From Phymatolithon calcareum (lineage: Eukaryota > Rhodophyta > Florideophyceae > Hapalidiales): a stretch of DNA of 64,000 nt. The position numbers and the translations under genes are program-made. Location of the stretch: NCBI GenBank assembly GCA_977006965.1, contig OZ345362.1, positions 2,418,001 to 2,482,000 on the forward strand. Direction: 5' to 3'. Positions 53,659 through 64,000 of the stretch are shown here, one piece after another (positions within the stretch are counted from its first letter, which is position 1; each line of letters starts with the position of its first letter). Under the pieces are notes generated by a model. The model did no database searches and was not told the DNA's origin. It worked only from the letters and a program-made list of their open reading frames with translations.

Positions 53659-54457
53659 CAGGAGGATGCGGGAAACTTCGAATTTAGTGCGTTTTGACAC
53701 TATCTTTGCATTTTAACACTGTTAAATATTTGCCGCTAAATATGCATTAAATTGAAGGCACTACATTTTAAAAACCTAAAGAAATTTTGGCCATTACCAT
53801 ATAGATGCATACATTTGAAAGAACATGTATTTGTCATATGTTCGAAAAACTCGAATATATTCGTTTTTACAGAAAACCATATATATGCCATATGTGAGAT
53901 ATTAAAGTGGCGAATATTCCGCCACCAAGTCGCAAGCGTTCAAGTTCGCCCGAATTCCTTGAAGGGGGCATGCAATCTACTGGATGGATCAAGAAATATG
54001 CCGTCATTAAATCGTAAAGAGCGGAAATATGCGCTCAAGTTCTCGAATATTCGCCAATTTCGCCATACATATGAAATCTGTTGTCTCTCCAGTTCGCAAG
54101 AAATCACGAACTACACCATTTCTTTGCTTGAATTCATTCTATCTCTACTCCTCTCTTGGGTTGTTTTGAATGAGTTGGAATTATCTATAGAAGGCAAAAT
54201 GCGGCATATATAGAAGTAAGCATCGTCGAATATTTGTCATTCGAATATATACGAATAAATTCGAATTTTTTGCAACATTTGACAAATATATGTTCTTTCA
54301 AATGTATGCATCTATATGGTAATGGCCAAAATTTCTTTCGGTTTTTAAAATGTCGTGCCTTCAATTTAATGCATATTTAGTGGCAAATATTTAACAGCGT
54401 TGCAATGCAAAGATAGTGCCAAAACGCACTAAATTCGAAGTTTCCCGCAACCTCCTG
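53659..54457. mobile_element. Foldback element with about 220-bp inverted arms
   Basis: The left arm (53,659-53,877) and right arm (54,239-54,457) are inverted copies with scattered mismatches; GGGAAACTTCGAATTTAGTG and CCATTACCATATAGATGCAT occur in both. The ends CAGGAGGATGCGGGAAAC and complement CAGGAGGTTGCGGGAAAC resemble the Harb-1 ends (TGCGGGAAA). The interior is rich in ATATTCG and CATATG words. No clear target duplication was found. A 153-codon frame inside (53,752-54,213) is probably not a gene. Confidence 0.85.
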
Positions 54458-55745
54458 GACCTGCAAATGGACGAAACTAAAAGAGGTAAGACGCCGCGCT
54501 ACTTCACTGTTTTCAATTTGCAAGCCATATGATAGCCCTTTATTGGCTATTCCACGATTTCCGCACACCTCATTTGGTTTGACGCCGAAAAGAAAAAATG
54601 CGCGTCAGCACGTAGTCGAATTTTTTGCAGTTTCTCAACAATCAAGACTACAAGCTCGACTTGCATTAGCAGCGACAAATGCGAAGCAGTCCGGAGCAGT
54701 AGATAAGGACGACTAGCTTCGCTTCTTCAACTGCCTGAATGCAGCCGACAAGCATTATCTCTGCAAACGTGAGCGAATGTTTCAACCCCAGGAAATGTAG
54801 GTGCCTGGAATAAAACTTAGTAAAATCGTCTGCATGGATAGGGTCGAGAAATCAAACGCAGGAGTGCTGCGCTGTGCTGTCCTGCGGCAGGACTGTACAT
54901 CGACGCGCGGTGACCCGCAAACGTTGTTGATGGCGCTGAGTGCCATCATATCGCCAAAGTGCAGTGGAGTTATTGACGACTGCAGCGACGTCGTGAGGCA
55001 TCCAATGGCATCACCAAATGCGACGGGAATCGTCTTCTTCGGACGAGAGCGTTTATCAAAAGCACTCTTGAACGATCATGGTCCCTCCGCTCTGGCGACT
55101 GTACGCCACGTATGATAATATTCAAAACCGCAAGGTGATATTAAACAGCGGCGAAGTGTTACCGGCCTGCACAGTGCAGTATCATGGTACTGTAATGTGC
55201 TGACGTGCTTCATGTCTTGTGTGTGTGCAAGTATGCTTCATATCATACCCGTGGCATGTGGGATATATTGCGGTTATTTTCTGCGACACACATCCTCCAA
55301 ATCGGCAGATCTGGAGGTCAGGAATAAATTTGACCCATGTGCCTGGGAAGAGGCAAGTGGAGAAGAACACAGCAGTCCTGCCTCGCTAGTTGACTTTGCC
55401 ATCTTGATGCCACATCGATGGTACCGAGTCTCGACCGTCGAATTTTTTTGTTCAGAGTTGAGGGGGAGCGCGGGCGGTTCTATTATGATTCAGAATTGTC
55501 TGCCATCACAGGTGAGCGCACCGATCATCGAAGAGAGCTGGAGCCAAGAGGAGGCTCGAGCGGCAATATGACGCTTTTCGGGACAATTACTGTGCCCTGC
55601 ACCAAATGATTTGGGGACTTACGAACTCTGCGAGCACTCTGTACTTTTTACTGTATCATACACTGGTAATAAATGAGAGAGAGCCAACGATACTATCGTA
55701 ATCAGGATCATCTTTTCGTTGATCATTGGTGCGAGCTCATTACGA
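54458..55745. other. No gene supported
   Basis: Frames of 104 codons (54,801-55,115) and 124 codons (55,197-55,571) have no domain. They could be exons of an unrecognised gene, but I see no supporting splice pattern. Confidence 0.35.
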
Positions 55746-55747
55746 TA

Positions 55748-56145
55748 CAGTCAGACCTCGATAAATGGATGGGCAATGTGGAATGGTCCAATATTCTCAA
55801 AATCGAGGTTATTCTCAAGTCGAATTTTGAATCATAAGTTTTGGATCACACGTGTGCCGAACAGTAGCCATATTCTACTGTACTGTATGCCAATGGCAGG
55901 AGAAACATGAAAAGTACTTACAGTATTCTACGAGTGAGGATATGCTCCGTGTACGCTAAACAAAATTATAACAAAATTTAAGGTATGCCCCGTGACCTCG
56001 AACATGAAGTAATGCTCCTATCAAATATTCTAGAATCCTTTAATTTTCGTTAAATTTAGGCGGATACGGTTTTCGTGGAGCACTCGATTATGCTGCTAAC
56101 CGAGGTTATTCTAAAAAAGAGGTTCCATTTATCGAGGTCTGACTG
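55748..56145. mobile_element. pogo/Tigger-type MITE, 398 bp
   Basis: Inverted ends CAGTCAGACCTCGATAAATG, a perfect match for 22 bp, flanked by TA (55,746-55,747 and 56,146-56,147). The CAGT terminus with a TA duplication is typical of pogo-derived MITEs. A second, inner pair of ATCGAGGTTATTCT words exists. The right end runs into TACTG repeats (56,146-56,160). The ends differ from the 2.1-kb pogo-like element at 13,961. Confidence 0.88.
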
Positions 56146-56147
56146 TA

Positions 56148-57914
56148 CTGTACTGTACTGATTGTCCTCAGACGGTTCCATGAAAAGAAGTGAGCGCAAA
56201 CATACACATGTATCATACAGTATGAGTGCAAGCCAGAATGCATGATGATTCTTCGAATGTGTGCTTTTCATTGGAAACAACCGCAGTGTATGTTTCCGGC
56301 ATCGAACGCGCGATATTTGAGCGCAATGAATCGGAAACGGCACACCCGAGTTCGTGCTCGCGCTTATCATACAAATCCACACAGTAGACGGTCAGGTTGA
56401 CCGCGTGTAGTGTGTATTGTCCACAATACACAAAAATTCCTTACAAATAATTGTCTGTCGCAGGACGCTGCTCTTCAGTGTCCGTGGGTCCTCAGTGCAA
56501 GCCTAGCTTGGACAAGAGGTGCCAGCGCATCCTCCGTTGATCGAAGGACGCGAAGGAAACGTACACTTAGAAAATATCCTCCTTTCTCCACGGGAGGTCG
56601 TTGTTCGTCCACCTAAGACCCACTGAATTTTGCTTTGAACACTGCTCAATGAAACTCATGATGAACACCGCAAAAGTTAGGATTGTGTTCTAATTGTCGT
56701 TCTGAAATTGATAAATCATTCTACAAAATACAATCTAGTGAATTCTTCGCCCCAGCTGTGATACTCTACGTCAAGTAGACGTTGTTAATGTTATCTCTTA
56801 CGCCAACGCCTTTCTTTGAAGCTTAGCGTTCATTCGCGTTGACGAAGCATGGAGTTATATATAACTTCGTACTACTTTAGATTGTCAGAAAGCCATTTAT
56901 AAGAGGACCTCGAAAATATCGACCTTGCGTTTGAGAAAATATAATATAATGCATTGGCAAGTTGTCGATCGACAAGTTTGCTCGAAAAAACTTGTACCAT
57001 GCCGACGTCAAGTTTATGACATGATGTGCATTTTCGATGGCATCAGCTGCAGTCCGATGAGTACTGAAGCACAATAGAAGCACTTTAAAGGTACTGTCTT
57101 TGAGACGATGCGCCCGTGCGGAGCTCGCATAGTTTATGAAAATAAAGTAGTTTTCCTTCGAAGGAATTCTATTTACAGTCAGTAACGAGGATAGACTCCT
57201 CACTTGTGCTAGAGGCTTCAGTATGTGCCAGTAGCGTGCGTGCAGGACACTACCGCACAGTACTGCACCTATATTTTATCGGCCTTGCTGGAAAAGAGAT
57301 GAAGTCACGCTGTGAATAGGGTTTGTAAAAACGTTCTGTGTAATCGCAGGCTCCTTGAATTCGCAGCTGACCGTTCTGATGAGCAAACAGACAAAAATGA
57401 CAGCGCTTGTTTTGGAAGCCTGCCTTACTGGTCAGATAAATGCTGACTGTATTCAGTAATGCTAACCTTCTCGTACTGCACTGTACTACTCGACCTGGCA
57501 AATTGAAGATTCCCACTTATAACATCACCTCTTCTGCGTTTGCACTATAGAAGCATCGTTTCGGGGGCTGAATGTTTGTTTCACTCCATTCTAGAGATTT
57601 TTGGGAGGCTTGTCCTTCCACAGTCATGAAATATTTACTCTCAGGTTACTTTCACGCACTGCAGACCACATCGGTTGTCCGTTGAGCATTCAGAAACTAT
57701 GATCCGTCCTGCTTAACGAAACGCAGTGGGGCGAACAAAGCTAGTAAGACGAACACGTTTCTCTTCATTATATATTACTGCAGTACACCGCGCACACAAT
57801 ATTTCCTTCTAAATCGCAGAAAACATGGGGACTGTCCATTTTTAAAAATTTGCGTATATCTGTTGGTTTCTCGTGCTATTGATCCATTGTCAGCCTCCTC
57901 TTACGCAATACGGT
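56148..57914. other. No feature seen
   Basis: Short frames only, the longest 108 codons (56,877-57,203, minus) without a domain. Confidence 0.45.
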
Positions 57915-58110
57915 CTACATAAACCCCGACCAGAGAAGCGTAGGATTAGGTGTTCCACAGCATGCGAGCACAGCGTGCATACTGCACAGATGATTTGGGA
58001 ACTCACCATGTTTGAGATGGCTCTGCCATGTATTCATTTTGGCATAGTAGGCAGAATGGAATCGAATTAAAATCCTTGGCTTACCCATATTTTCAAGAGT
58101 TTTCTTCATG
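57915..58110 (-). pseudogene. LINE C-terminal zinc-knuckle relic
   Basis: On the minus strand AKMNTWQSHLKHGEFPNHLC, then (one frame over) CAVCTLCSHAVEHLILRFSG, resembles the knuckle after RNase H in LINE-D (VCKICPYGVKATVEHLILHC). Only this short tail is recognisable. Confidence 0.55.
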
Positions 58111-58895
58111 GTCGTACCATCACGGTGTGCTTTTCAACCTCTTTTATACGTGAGCTGTTTCGCGAACGGGTAGTGGAAGGGCATTGTCAATTTCCACCTG
58201 TTGTCTCGGCTCATAGCTCTGTTATACCTACTGGAATCAAACATTCTCGATAAGGGTATCATGCGCCGTGCTGTGTACCTCTGCTGGTAGCAGCAGTGGT
58301 AGTTATGGAAAGCATCTCACTGCAGTCCGCCTTCGCTTCGAAGGCAAAGATCGGACTAGTGTCCCTAAGACCAAGAGAGAGGTGCCATACAGGAGGCGGA
58401 GGCAGACTTATCTAAGATATGATGATGACCAGCAGAGTGACTGACAAAGCCTACGTGTACTTCATACTCTAGTCAGAAAATAAGTCGACAGACAGGCTCA
58501 GATGACTGGCTGTTTTATTTCCAACATCATGGCGAATATTTGCTGATGATATTGGCGGGTGCACATGGTTATTCACGATAGCAGTGAACTTCCAACGATA
58601 CAGCTACAGTGTGGAATGATTAGACAAGAGTTGAAGCAGTTTTGTTCATTTTACGAAAGTTAATTTCTCTCATTTTCATAGGCGGGAACGTTTCCTTGAG
58701 GCATACTGAATTTACATTTTTTAAAAACGCTCTGACCTAAACAATAGTCTCTATGCGACGTTTGTCGGTGGACGGCGGCCTATTGACTTTCAAATGTTTG
58801 CCGAGTCTTCAGGGCAGGCAACATGCACGGACAGTCTATCGCAGCTTTCAGCAGAGGGAATACAAAATGCCGGAGCGCATAACCAGACCATTCCC
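58111..58895. other. No feature seen
   Basis: Downstream of the zinc-finger gene on the minus strand; no frame with a domain. Confidence 0.4.
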
Positions 58896-59576
58896 TCACG
58901 TAGTACCACCGGGAGTTTCCGCTTCGACATGATGTACGGTCAGTTGATGTTTCTGCAAGTGAGTACGTTGCTTGAAAGCAGAAGAACAAAGGTCACAATG
59001 GTGCGGTCGAAGACCCAGGTGACAGTTATTGATATGCCTCCGAAGTCCATCCGAGAAGCTGAACAACTTGTTACATTCTTCGCATTTATGCGTACGCGCG
59101 TGTTCGTGCAGTGCAATAACGTGCTTCTTGAGGTTGGATTTCTCAGCGAAGCGGCGTTGGCACACATCACACTCGAACTCCTTCACCTTTTCGTGCACCA
59201 CGCGTATGTGCTTTCGCAGAGCGGCCGCTGACCCGAACTTCTGGCCACAAGTGTCGCACGGCACACGCGGTCTCCTCGGCCGCTTCGTCTGCACTCCGCT
59301 GACTCGCGCAACGGGGAGCGGTGGACACGCAGATGTATCAGTGCTTTCGTGCGGAATTGTCGTTGGCATGGACGCTTCTGAACGAAGTGTGGCGTCCAGT
59401 CTTGTGCCGGGAGCTGTTCCGCTGTGACACTCGAGGAATTGAGAGGCATTGAGGAGATCATCGATGGAGAATGCTTCTGTCTTGGCGCGGGTGTTCGAGG
59501 AAAGAGAGTCGTTGTCAGGAGTCGGCGAGGAGTTAAGGAGAAAGTTGATGCTCTGCTTGTTATCTGAGGCGGCCAT
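58896..59576 (-). CDS. Four-finger C2H2 zinc-finger protein (copy 2)
   Basis: The ORF is open from ATG at 59,663, but I place the start at the ATG at 59,576 (MAASDNKQSINFLLNSS), because the pseudogene at 1424 begins MACNN just before the same KQSINFL block. Numbered from the upstream Met: the N-terminal motif KQSINFLLNS (36-45), a FSIDDLLNASQFLE helix (65-78), basic KRPRRPR (127-133), then four fingers C136/C139/H152/H157, C165/C168/H181/H186, C194/C197/H210/H215 and C223/C226/H239/H244. All are C-x2-C-x12-H-x4-H. Fingers are over 70% alike with copy 1 at 47.5 kb, finger by finger, while the linker is not. It is probably a nuclear DNA-binding regulator. Intronless, intact, with a 4-residue Pro/Gly/Thr tail. 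Confidence 0.87.
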   Translation of the reverse strand: MAASDNKQSINFLLNSSPTPDNDSLSSNTRAKTEAFSIDDLLNASQFLECHSGTAPGTRLDATLRSEASMPTTIPHESTDTSACPPLPVARVSGVQTKRPRRPRVPCDTCGQKFGSAAALRKHIRVVHEKVKEFECDVCQRRFAEKSNLKKHVIALHEHARTHKCEECNKLFSFSDGLRRHINNCHLGLRPHHCDLCSSAFKQRTHLQKHQLTVHHVEAETPGGTT

Positions 59577-59663
59577 TCGTTTTTTCAAGAAAGAGTGACA
59601 ACTGAGTGCGATAGCTCTGACCATGTTGCAAGTCTGGTGTACAGTTGGAGAGCACTGGGACAT

Positions 59664-62600
59664 TAGAAGAAAGCGTAGGTGTTCGAGAAAAGAGCGCGTG
59701 GACTACTTATAGTGCTGAATATCGAACCGACAAAACGTTCTCGTCACTCTGACTCACCCTGACGAGAGAGCTGACATCTTTCATATTGCTCTGTAGGTGT
59801 CCAAGGTTGACGAAGCATTCAATGCATTGCTGGACGTTGAGGTGGGAAACAAATAGACAATCCGACGTGCCGTAAATTGTACAACATTGGATGAGACAAT
59901 CCGTATGGTCCATGTTGTCGGAATTTCGAGTCCTACGAGGCCCTCAGGTAAATTGGGTTGACTCAGCACTGTAATCAAGAGACTTACTGCTGGATGGTGG
60001 AAAGAAATTCCGAATTCGTCAACGAATATGATACTTTGAAGGCGACTGCTCAAATAGAGTGCTTGGCAAACGCTTCAGCTTGGAAAACTATTATATTCTA
60101 ACAGACTTCGAAGTTCGCGAGAGAAGTTAGTATAGAACCACGACAAAGACCAATCCACCAAACAAATGCCATCGGCAAACCAGAGAAGGTTATTTCGCCC
60201 AGCAAAGTCCGAGCGAGAATGCTTCTTACGGCATATGCGTTGCTCGCAGAGGAATTTTCTTTCTCAGTCGAGCGGTTTTGTTTCTTCGATTTCGGCTTCG
60301 CATATCGATTTTGTTCAATTCTTCAAGTGTCTGCACAGCTTAAACATGACACTCTGTTGGCTCTTACAATCATTTGACAGCAAGTATTAACGAGCTGTTA
60401 GCAGCAATTTAGTCCTACAGTACGTCACTGCTACTCTGTTGCCTCTTATAAAATTTAGAGAGCGTGTAAAATTGCTTCGCAATAGGCCTAAGACTTTTGC
60501 CACCTTGGTTTATTCCCCTCTCAAAAGTGTACTGTAATACTTCGCAGGGTTTCTAGCATTGCCGACAATTCTTTCCTGCTGCTTGTACTTGCTGATTGCA
60601 ACTTCTGGGTATGCCAGCAACGAAGGATAAGATTACGGCGTGCCCTCCGATTTGCAAATTGGGTCGCTTGGCAATGGGAAGTCGAAGAAGTGCCAGCACG
60701 GAGTTCAGGCGAAGCAGATGCGATACTGTGTGCCACTGACCTGGGCCGCAAGCGCAGACAGCAGGTCGGGAAATGGAATGAAACAGACGGATCGAGCAGT
60801 TAATGCAATACGGAACTCAGTGAGGGACAAAATTTGTCCGTATTATTGATGCGCCAGCGCATACACAGGTGTAATGTAAAGGAAAAAAACATGATGGGTG
60901 TGGAATAGGGGTGGAATTCGTGGGGAATACTGTAGACCAGGGAGGAAAAGTGGAATTGTATATTTCTGCTAAAAAATAAATCTCAATAGAAGGTATGATA
61001 GATGCATCTAGAAACAGCGAAGCCTCCAGAAAATTTATGGTAGGTTGCCAACTTACTCCTTCAAGGGTGCTCTGCGCACCTATTGAGCTCAATAAAATGA
61101 ATAATTACGCTAAAAAATAAGAGAGCAGTGCAAACTAGAACACTGGCGATAAAGTTCAAGTGTCCTTGGCAGTTGTATGATATGCCGTGCGATCTCACAA
61201 TGTGCTGGCAGATTTGTAACAGTACAATTCTGCGCTCAACTCGCAAAGTTTCAGCTTTTGCAGCCGAACCGCGAAGGCAGTCGCGCACCAATACTTCCGC
61301 CGCGATAAGGAAGATATGGAGTGCATAGCTGATAACGGAGTCACGAGGCTTTCAGAGACTCCAGCAGCTGTGGAGATGAGGGAGGGTCGGCTGGCTGTCT
61401 GCAGCTTCATCATTCATCCTGTTTGTATGTATCATATTTGGGTGGGGGAACCATCTCGAGCAGTTATATGTTGTCAAATTTACACCCGAATGTAAGTGAA
61501 AGGTACTGTAGTGTCGAGACTTGCATCAAAGAGTGCCCAATTGAATACTTCTACACTGTCGGGCCTGAATATTCGCGGAGGTGCAGCGCGCTTCATCGTT
61601 GCCGTTGGCACGACGACCTCGTGACATGCGGCGTGCCCTGGAAGGCCACGATTCCATCATGGAAGAGAATACGACAAGGACGTCGAATCTCCAGTTTTTT
61701 GGAACCCGACTCGAAGAGCCAAATCACTCCTCGACCACCCATGCACAGCATAGCGGCCGACCAGTTCATTGAAACAAGTGTGTATAACAGAACCCGCTCA
61801 TAAGAATAAAAGAGCTCTAAAAAAGCATGATTTTAAGTCTTGATAACCCCCTTATCTCTAGTCACTTTAAAACCTCCATGGCACTCGTTTCACTTCCACA
61901 GAGCGCTTTGGAACTCTGCAGACACGGTGTATGGAGAAGATTCTTGTTTGCTTTCCTACGGTTTTTGTCCTGCCCACAATGATTTAACGCGATTCTGATG
62001 TCGAAATGAGTTGCAGCAAATCGCAGGACAATTGGAAAGCAGAACGATGAGGCGGTACAGTTGCGCACCGTGGGCATATTTACCGACGGCGATATGATGT
62101 GAGGGGGAGACATAACGTGTCGTTCGCGGACGCTGGACATTCCTAGGGGTGGCAACGGAGCCTCGTGGGACATCGCATCAACTAGTTGGTACTTCAACTC
62201 CCCATCCGCAATCCAAAGGGCGTTTCGCTGTCCGTGCGCTTGCGCAATCTCCCGCTCGATTGCCCCGAGATGTGTTGCGTGTATACGATTTGCATTTCGG
62301 AGGCGTTATATCTTCTCGTTAAGATTTTACACGTAGCGACGGGTAATTTACGCTGTTTGCCGCTCTCTGCGTACAGTGCTGTCCCCCAGACTTGAGCAAC
62401 GGTTCTGCTACATGCGTGGGCTCATGTTTCCAGTGCTTGTGTCACGAGAATTTTTCTGGGGTCCGCACGCAGGCCTTGTCGGTTTGCAGATGAAGGAGAT
62501 GCGGACTAGGACGAAAAAAGTTTATGAACAGACATCTGCGTGTCCCGAATCGGTTGGCTGTTCCTCACTCTCACACAGAGACGCAAACGAGCGATTCGCT

Positions 62601-63089
62601 CCAAAATTCACAGTCGACAGGACCCTATGCTTTACAGGCAGCCTGCGTGAGAGACGAGAAGCAAATCTCGTCGGCTTCAACCGACGGTTCTGTGTCCACG
62701 CGGACTGCGGTGCGTGCCTCGCGTGCTCCACGGTGGCCAATACAATGAGGAGTGAGATGCGATCTGGGGACGGCATGGAGTAGGGAATGGGAGCCCTCTG
62801 GTATGCTGTCATATCCCACATATGGCAGGATGACAGCGTTTGTAACACGTAACGTGACTGTCGAACAGTCTATGTACACGTTGTCCGACGGACGGACGGA
62901 AGCTACGGCTGCAATATCGAGATTTGTCTATGAGGGAAGTCTACTGGCCACATGGAAGTGGAAGTTTAGGTAATAGTGTTGCATTTGATTCACGAGGAAT
63001 AAGAGGATAAAAGTTTTCGAAGACGATCAACGCATATGCCGTCACGTCGGGCAAATTCCCTACCAAACCCATAATGTAAATGGAAAAGA
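59664..63089. other. Long intergenic stretch, no supported gene
   Basis: Frames of 126 codons (61,423-61,803) and 135 codons (62,376-62,783) lack domains. The former has a PPMHSIAADQFIETSV stretch faintly like the QPAD end of pogo transposases, too weak to call. Confidence 0.4.
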
Positions 63090-63620
63090 GGTTACAAGTT
63101 CGTACGTGTATAGAGGTCGACGTCGAAACAAAATCTACTGTGCCTCCTTTTCGACTCATTCCTGTTGATCGTGGCCTTACAAACGGACAGTATCACCGCC
63201 GAAAGTCCCAGTGATCCCCAGAGCGTGCACTAATGCCCCTAGCGATGTAACAACTAGAAAAGTATGTACAAAGAAAGCAAAATCAAGCAGGGAAAGGAGC
63301 TGTTTCTCGTTATTTGCGGAGGACGCGGGAATCTAAGCAGCAACCTAAGTCCACATTCGCAGCAGCGTTGGCGACTCTGTCGATCTTCTTCACTGCAAAA
63401 GAGCTGTCCAAGTCCGTCTGATTGTTCGCGCAAGGAAACACGCGTTAATGACTCTCTAGATTTGTCTAAAGCCGCAAAATTGATAGCACATTGAGCTTCT
63501 GAATTCATTCGTGAGAACAAAAGGAACCATCAGAGCTAGGGAATGCAGGAGAAGCTCTTGAGGACATGGACCTTGTCTCCCGTCACCAACTATCATGGCG
63601 CCGAAACACACGACACCCAC
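63090..63620 (-). repeat. Dispersed repeat R1, copy 2
   Basis: Reverse-complement partner of 2095-2600. Minus-strand frames (63,520-63,254 and 63,716-63,456) are open for 86-88 codons and share SRESLTRVSLREQSDGLGQL-type sequence with copy 1, which is more broken. The repeat may once have been coding, but no family is recognised. Confidence 0.7.
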
Positions 63621-64000
63621 TCTCTGTAGAGCTCCTTCTTCAAAACTTCGCTTCATATTTCGCGCTCCATTCACAAAAATTCGTTTACCTCGCCATAAGC
63701 AAATCCTTGACTTCATATGGCTTACATACCTCTGCCGTGTAAGAAAACGTGCAAATCTTTGATGTTGTCTTTCCTATAACACGAGCTCGGCAACTTGCAT
63801 ATCCAGGTTCTTGTACATAGTCTCTGTGTATGCCCTTGCTTGACCTGGGACGCGCAGCGTTACTTCGATTAGTTCGCAAGCGCCTCCTTGTGGTCTCCGA
63901 TAACGCGACTCTTCTCCTTTCGGTTCCCAACGCCTTCGCCATCCCAATCGCAAATTATCTTCTGCCGTAGGGCATTGACAGAGGAATATGGCAGTGGGTG
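63621..64000. other. Right edge of window, nothing recognised
   Basis: Minus-strand open frames (63,942-63,685 and 63,716-63,456) have no domain. They may belong to a gene or repeat that continues beyond the window. Confidence 0.3.

Noticed and set aside
61423-61803. Possible pogo transposase end
   Set aside because: Only a faint ADQF-like match after frame switching; not enough to call.

Overview
The window is nuclear DNA of a eukaryote. The two confidently recognised host housekeeping genes, a mitochondrial Rho GTPase (MIRO) and the 8-oxoguanine DNA glycosylase OGG1, are both uninterrupted ORFs, and the rest is a dense bed of transposable-element relics. Intron-poor genes set among Copia, Gypsy, non-LTR and DNA-transposon debris fit a compact alga-like genome, and a florideophyte red alga such as Chondrus is my best guess. 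This rests on layout only, not on a diagnostic gene.

Layout. 1-4.2 kb: host island with MIRO (+, cut by the left edge), a dead C2H2 zinc-finger gene (+) and OGG1 (-). 4.2-18.1 kb: two decayed Copia elements. The second (copia-B) is split by two complete insertions with target-site duplications: a two-ORF Harbinger-like transposon (10,036-13,087) and a pogo/mariner-like transposon (13,961-16,061). 18-28 kb: Ty3/Gypsy relics. The minus-strand one is split by a MULE (26,134-27,823), which itself holds a solo LTR (26,214-26,643). 28.3-30.7 kb: a 5'-truncated retrocopy and a second Harbinger-like element. 31.3-43 kb: a pile-up of at least five non-LTR (LINE) families on both strands with small insertions inside them. 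43-64 kb: sparser DNA with two intact four-finger C2H2 genes (both -), one 5'-truncated LINE with a clear target-site duplication, three MITE or foldback elements, and long stretches where I see nothing.

How it fits together. Nearly every insertion in the 6-40 kb block can be ordered in time, because direct repeats and restored reading frames show which element hit which. Two themes recur. One is a shared 3' terminal motif (GGCTTTTAAAATAAA-like) on several otherwise different non-LTR families. The other is a small zinc-finger family, two intact copies and one pseudogene, with unusual HX4H fingers and a conserved N-terminal KQSINFLLNS motif. No CRISPR, rRNA or convincing tRNA was seen.
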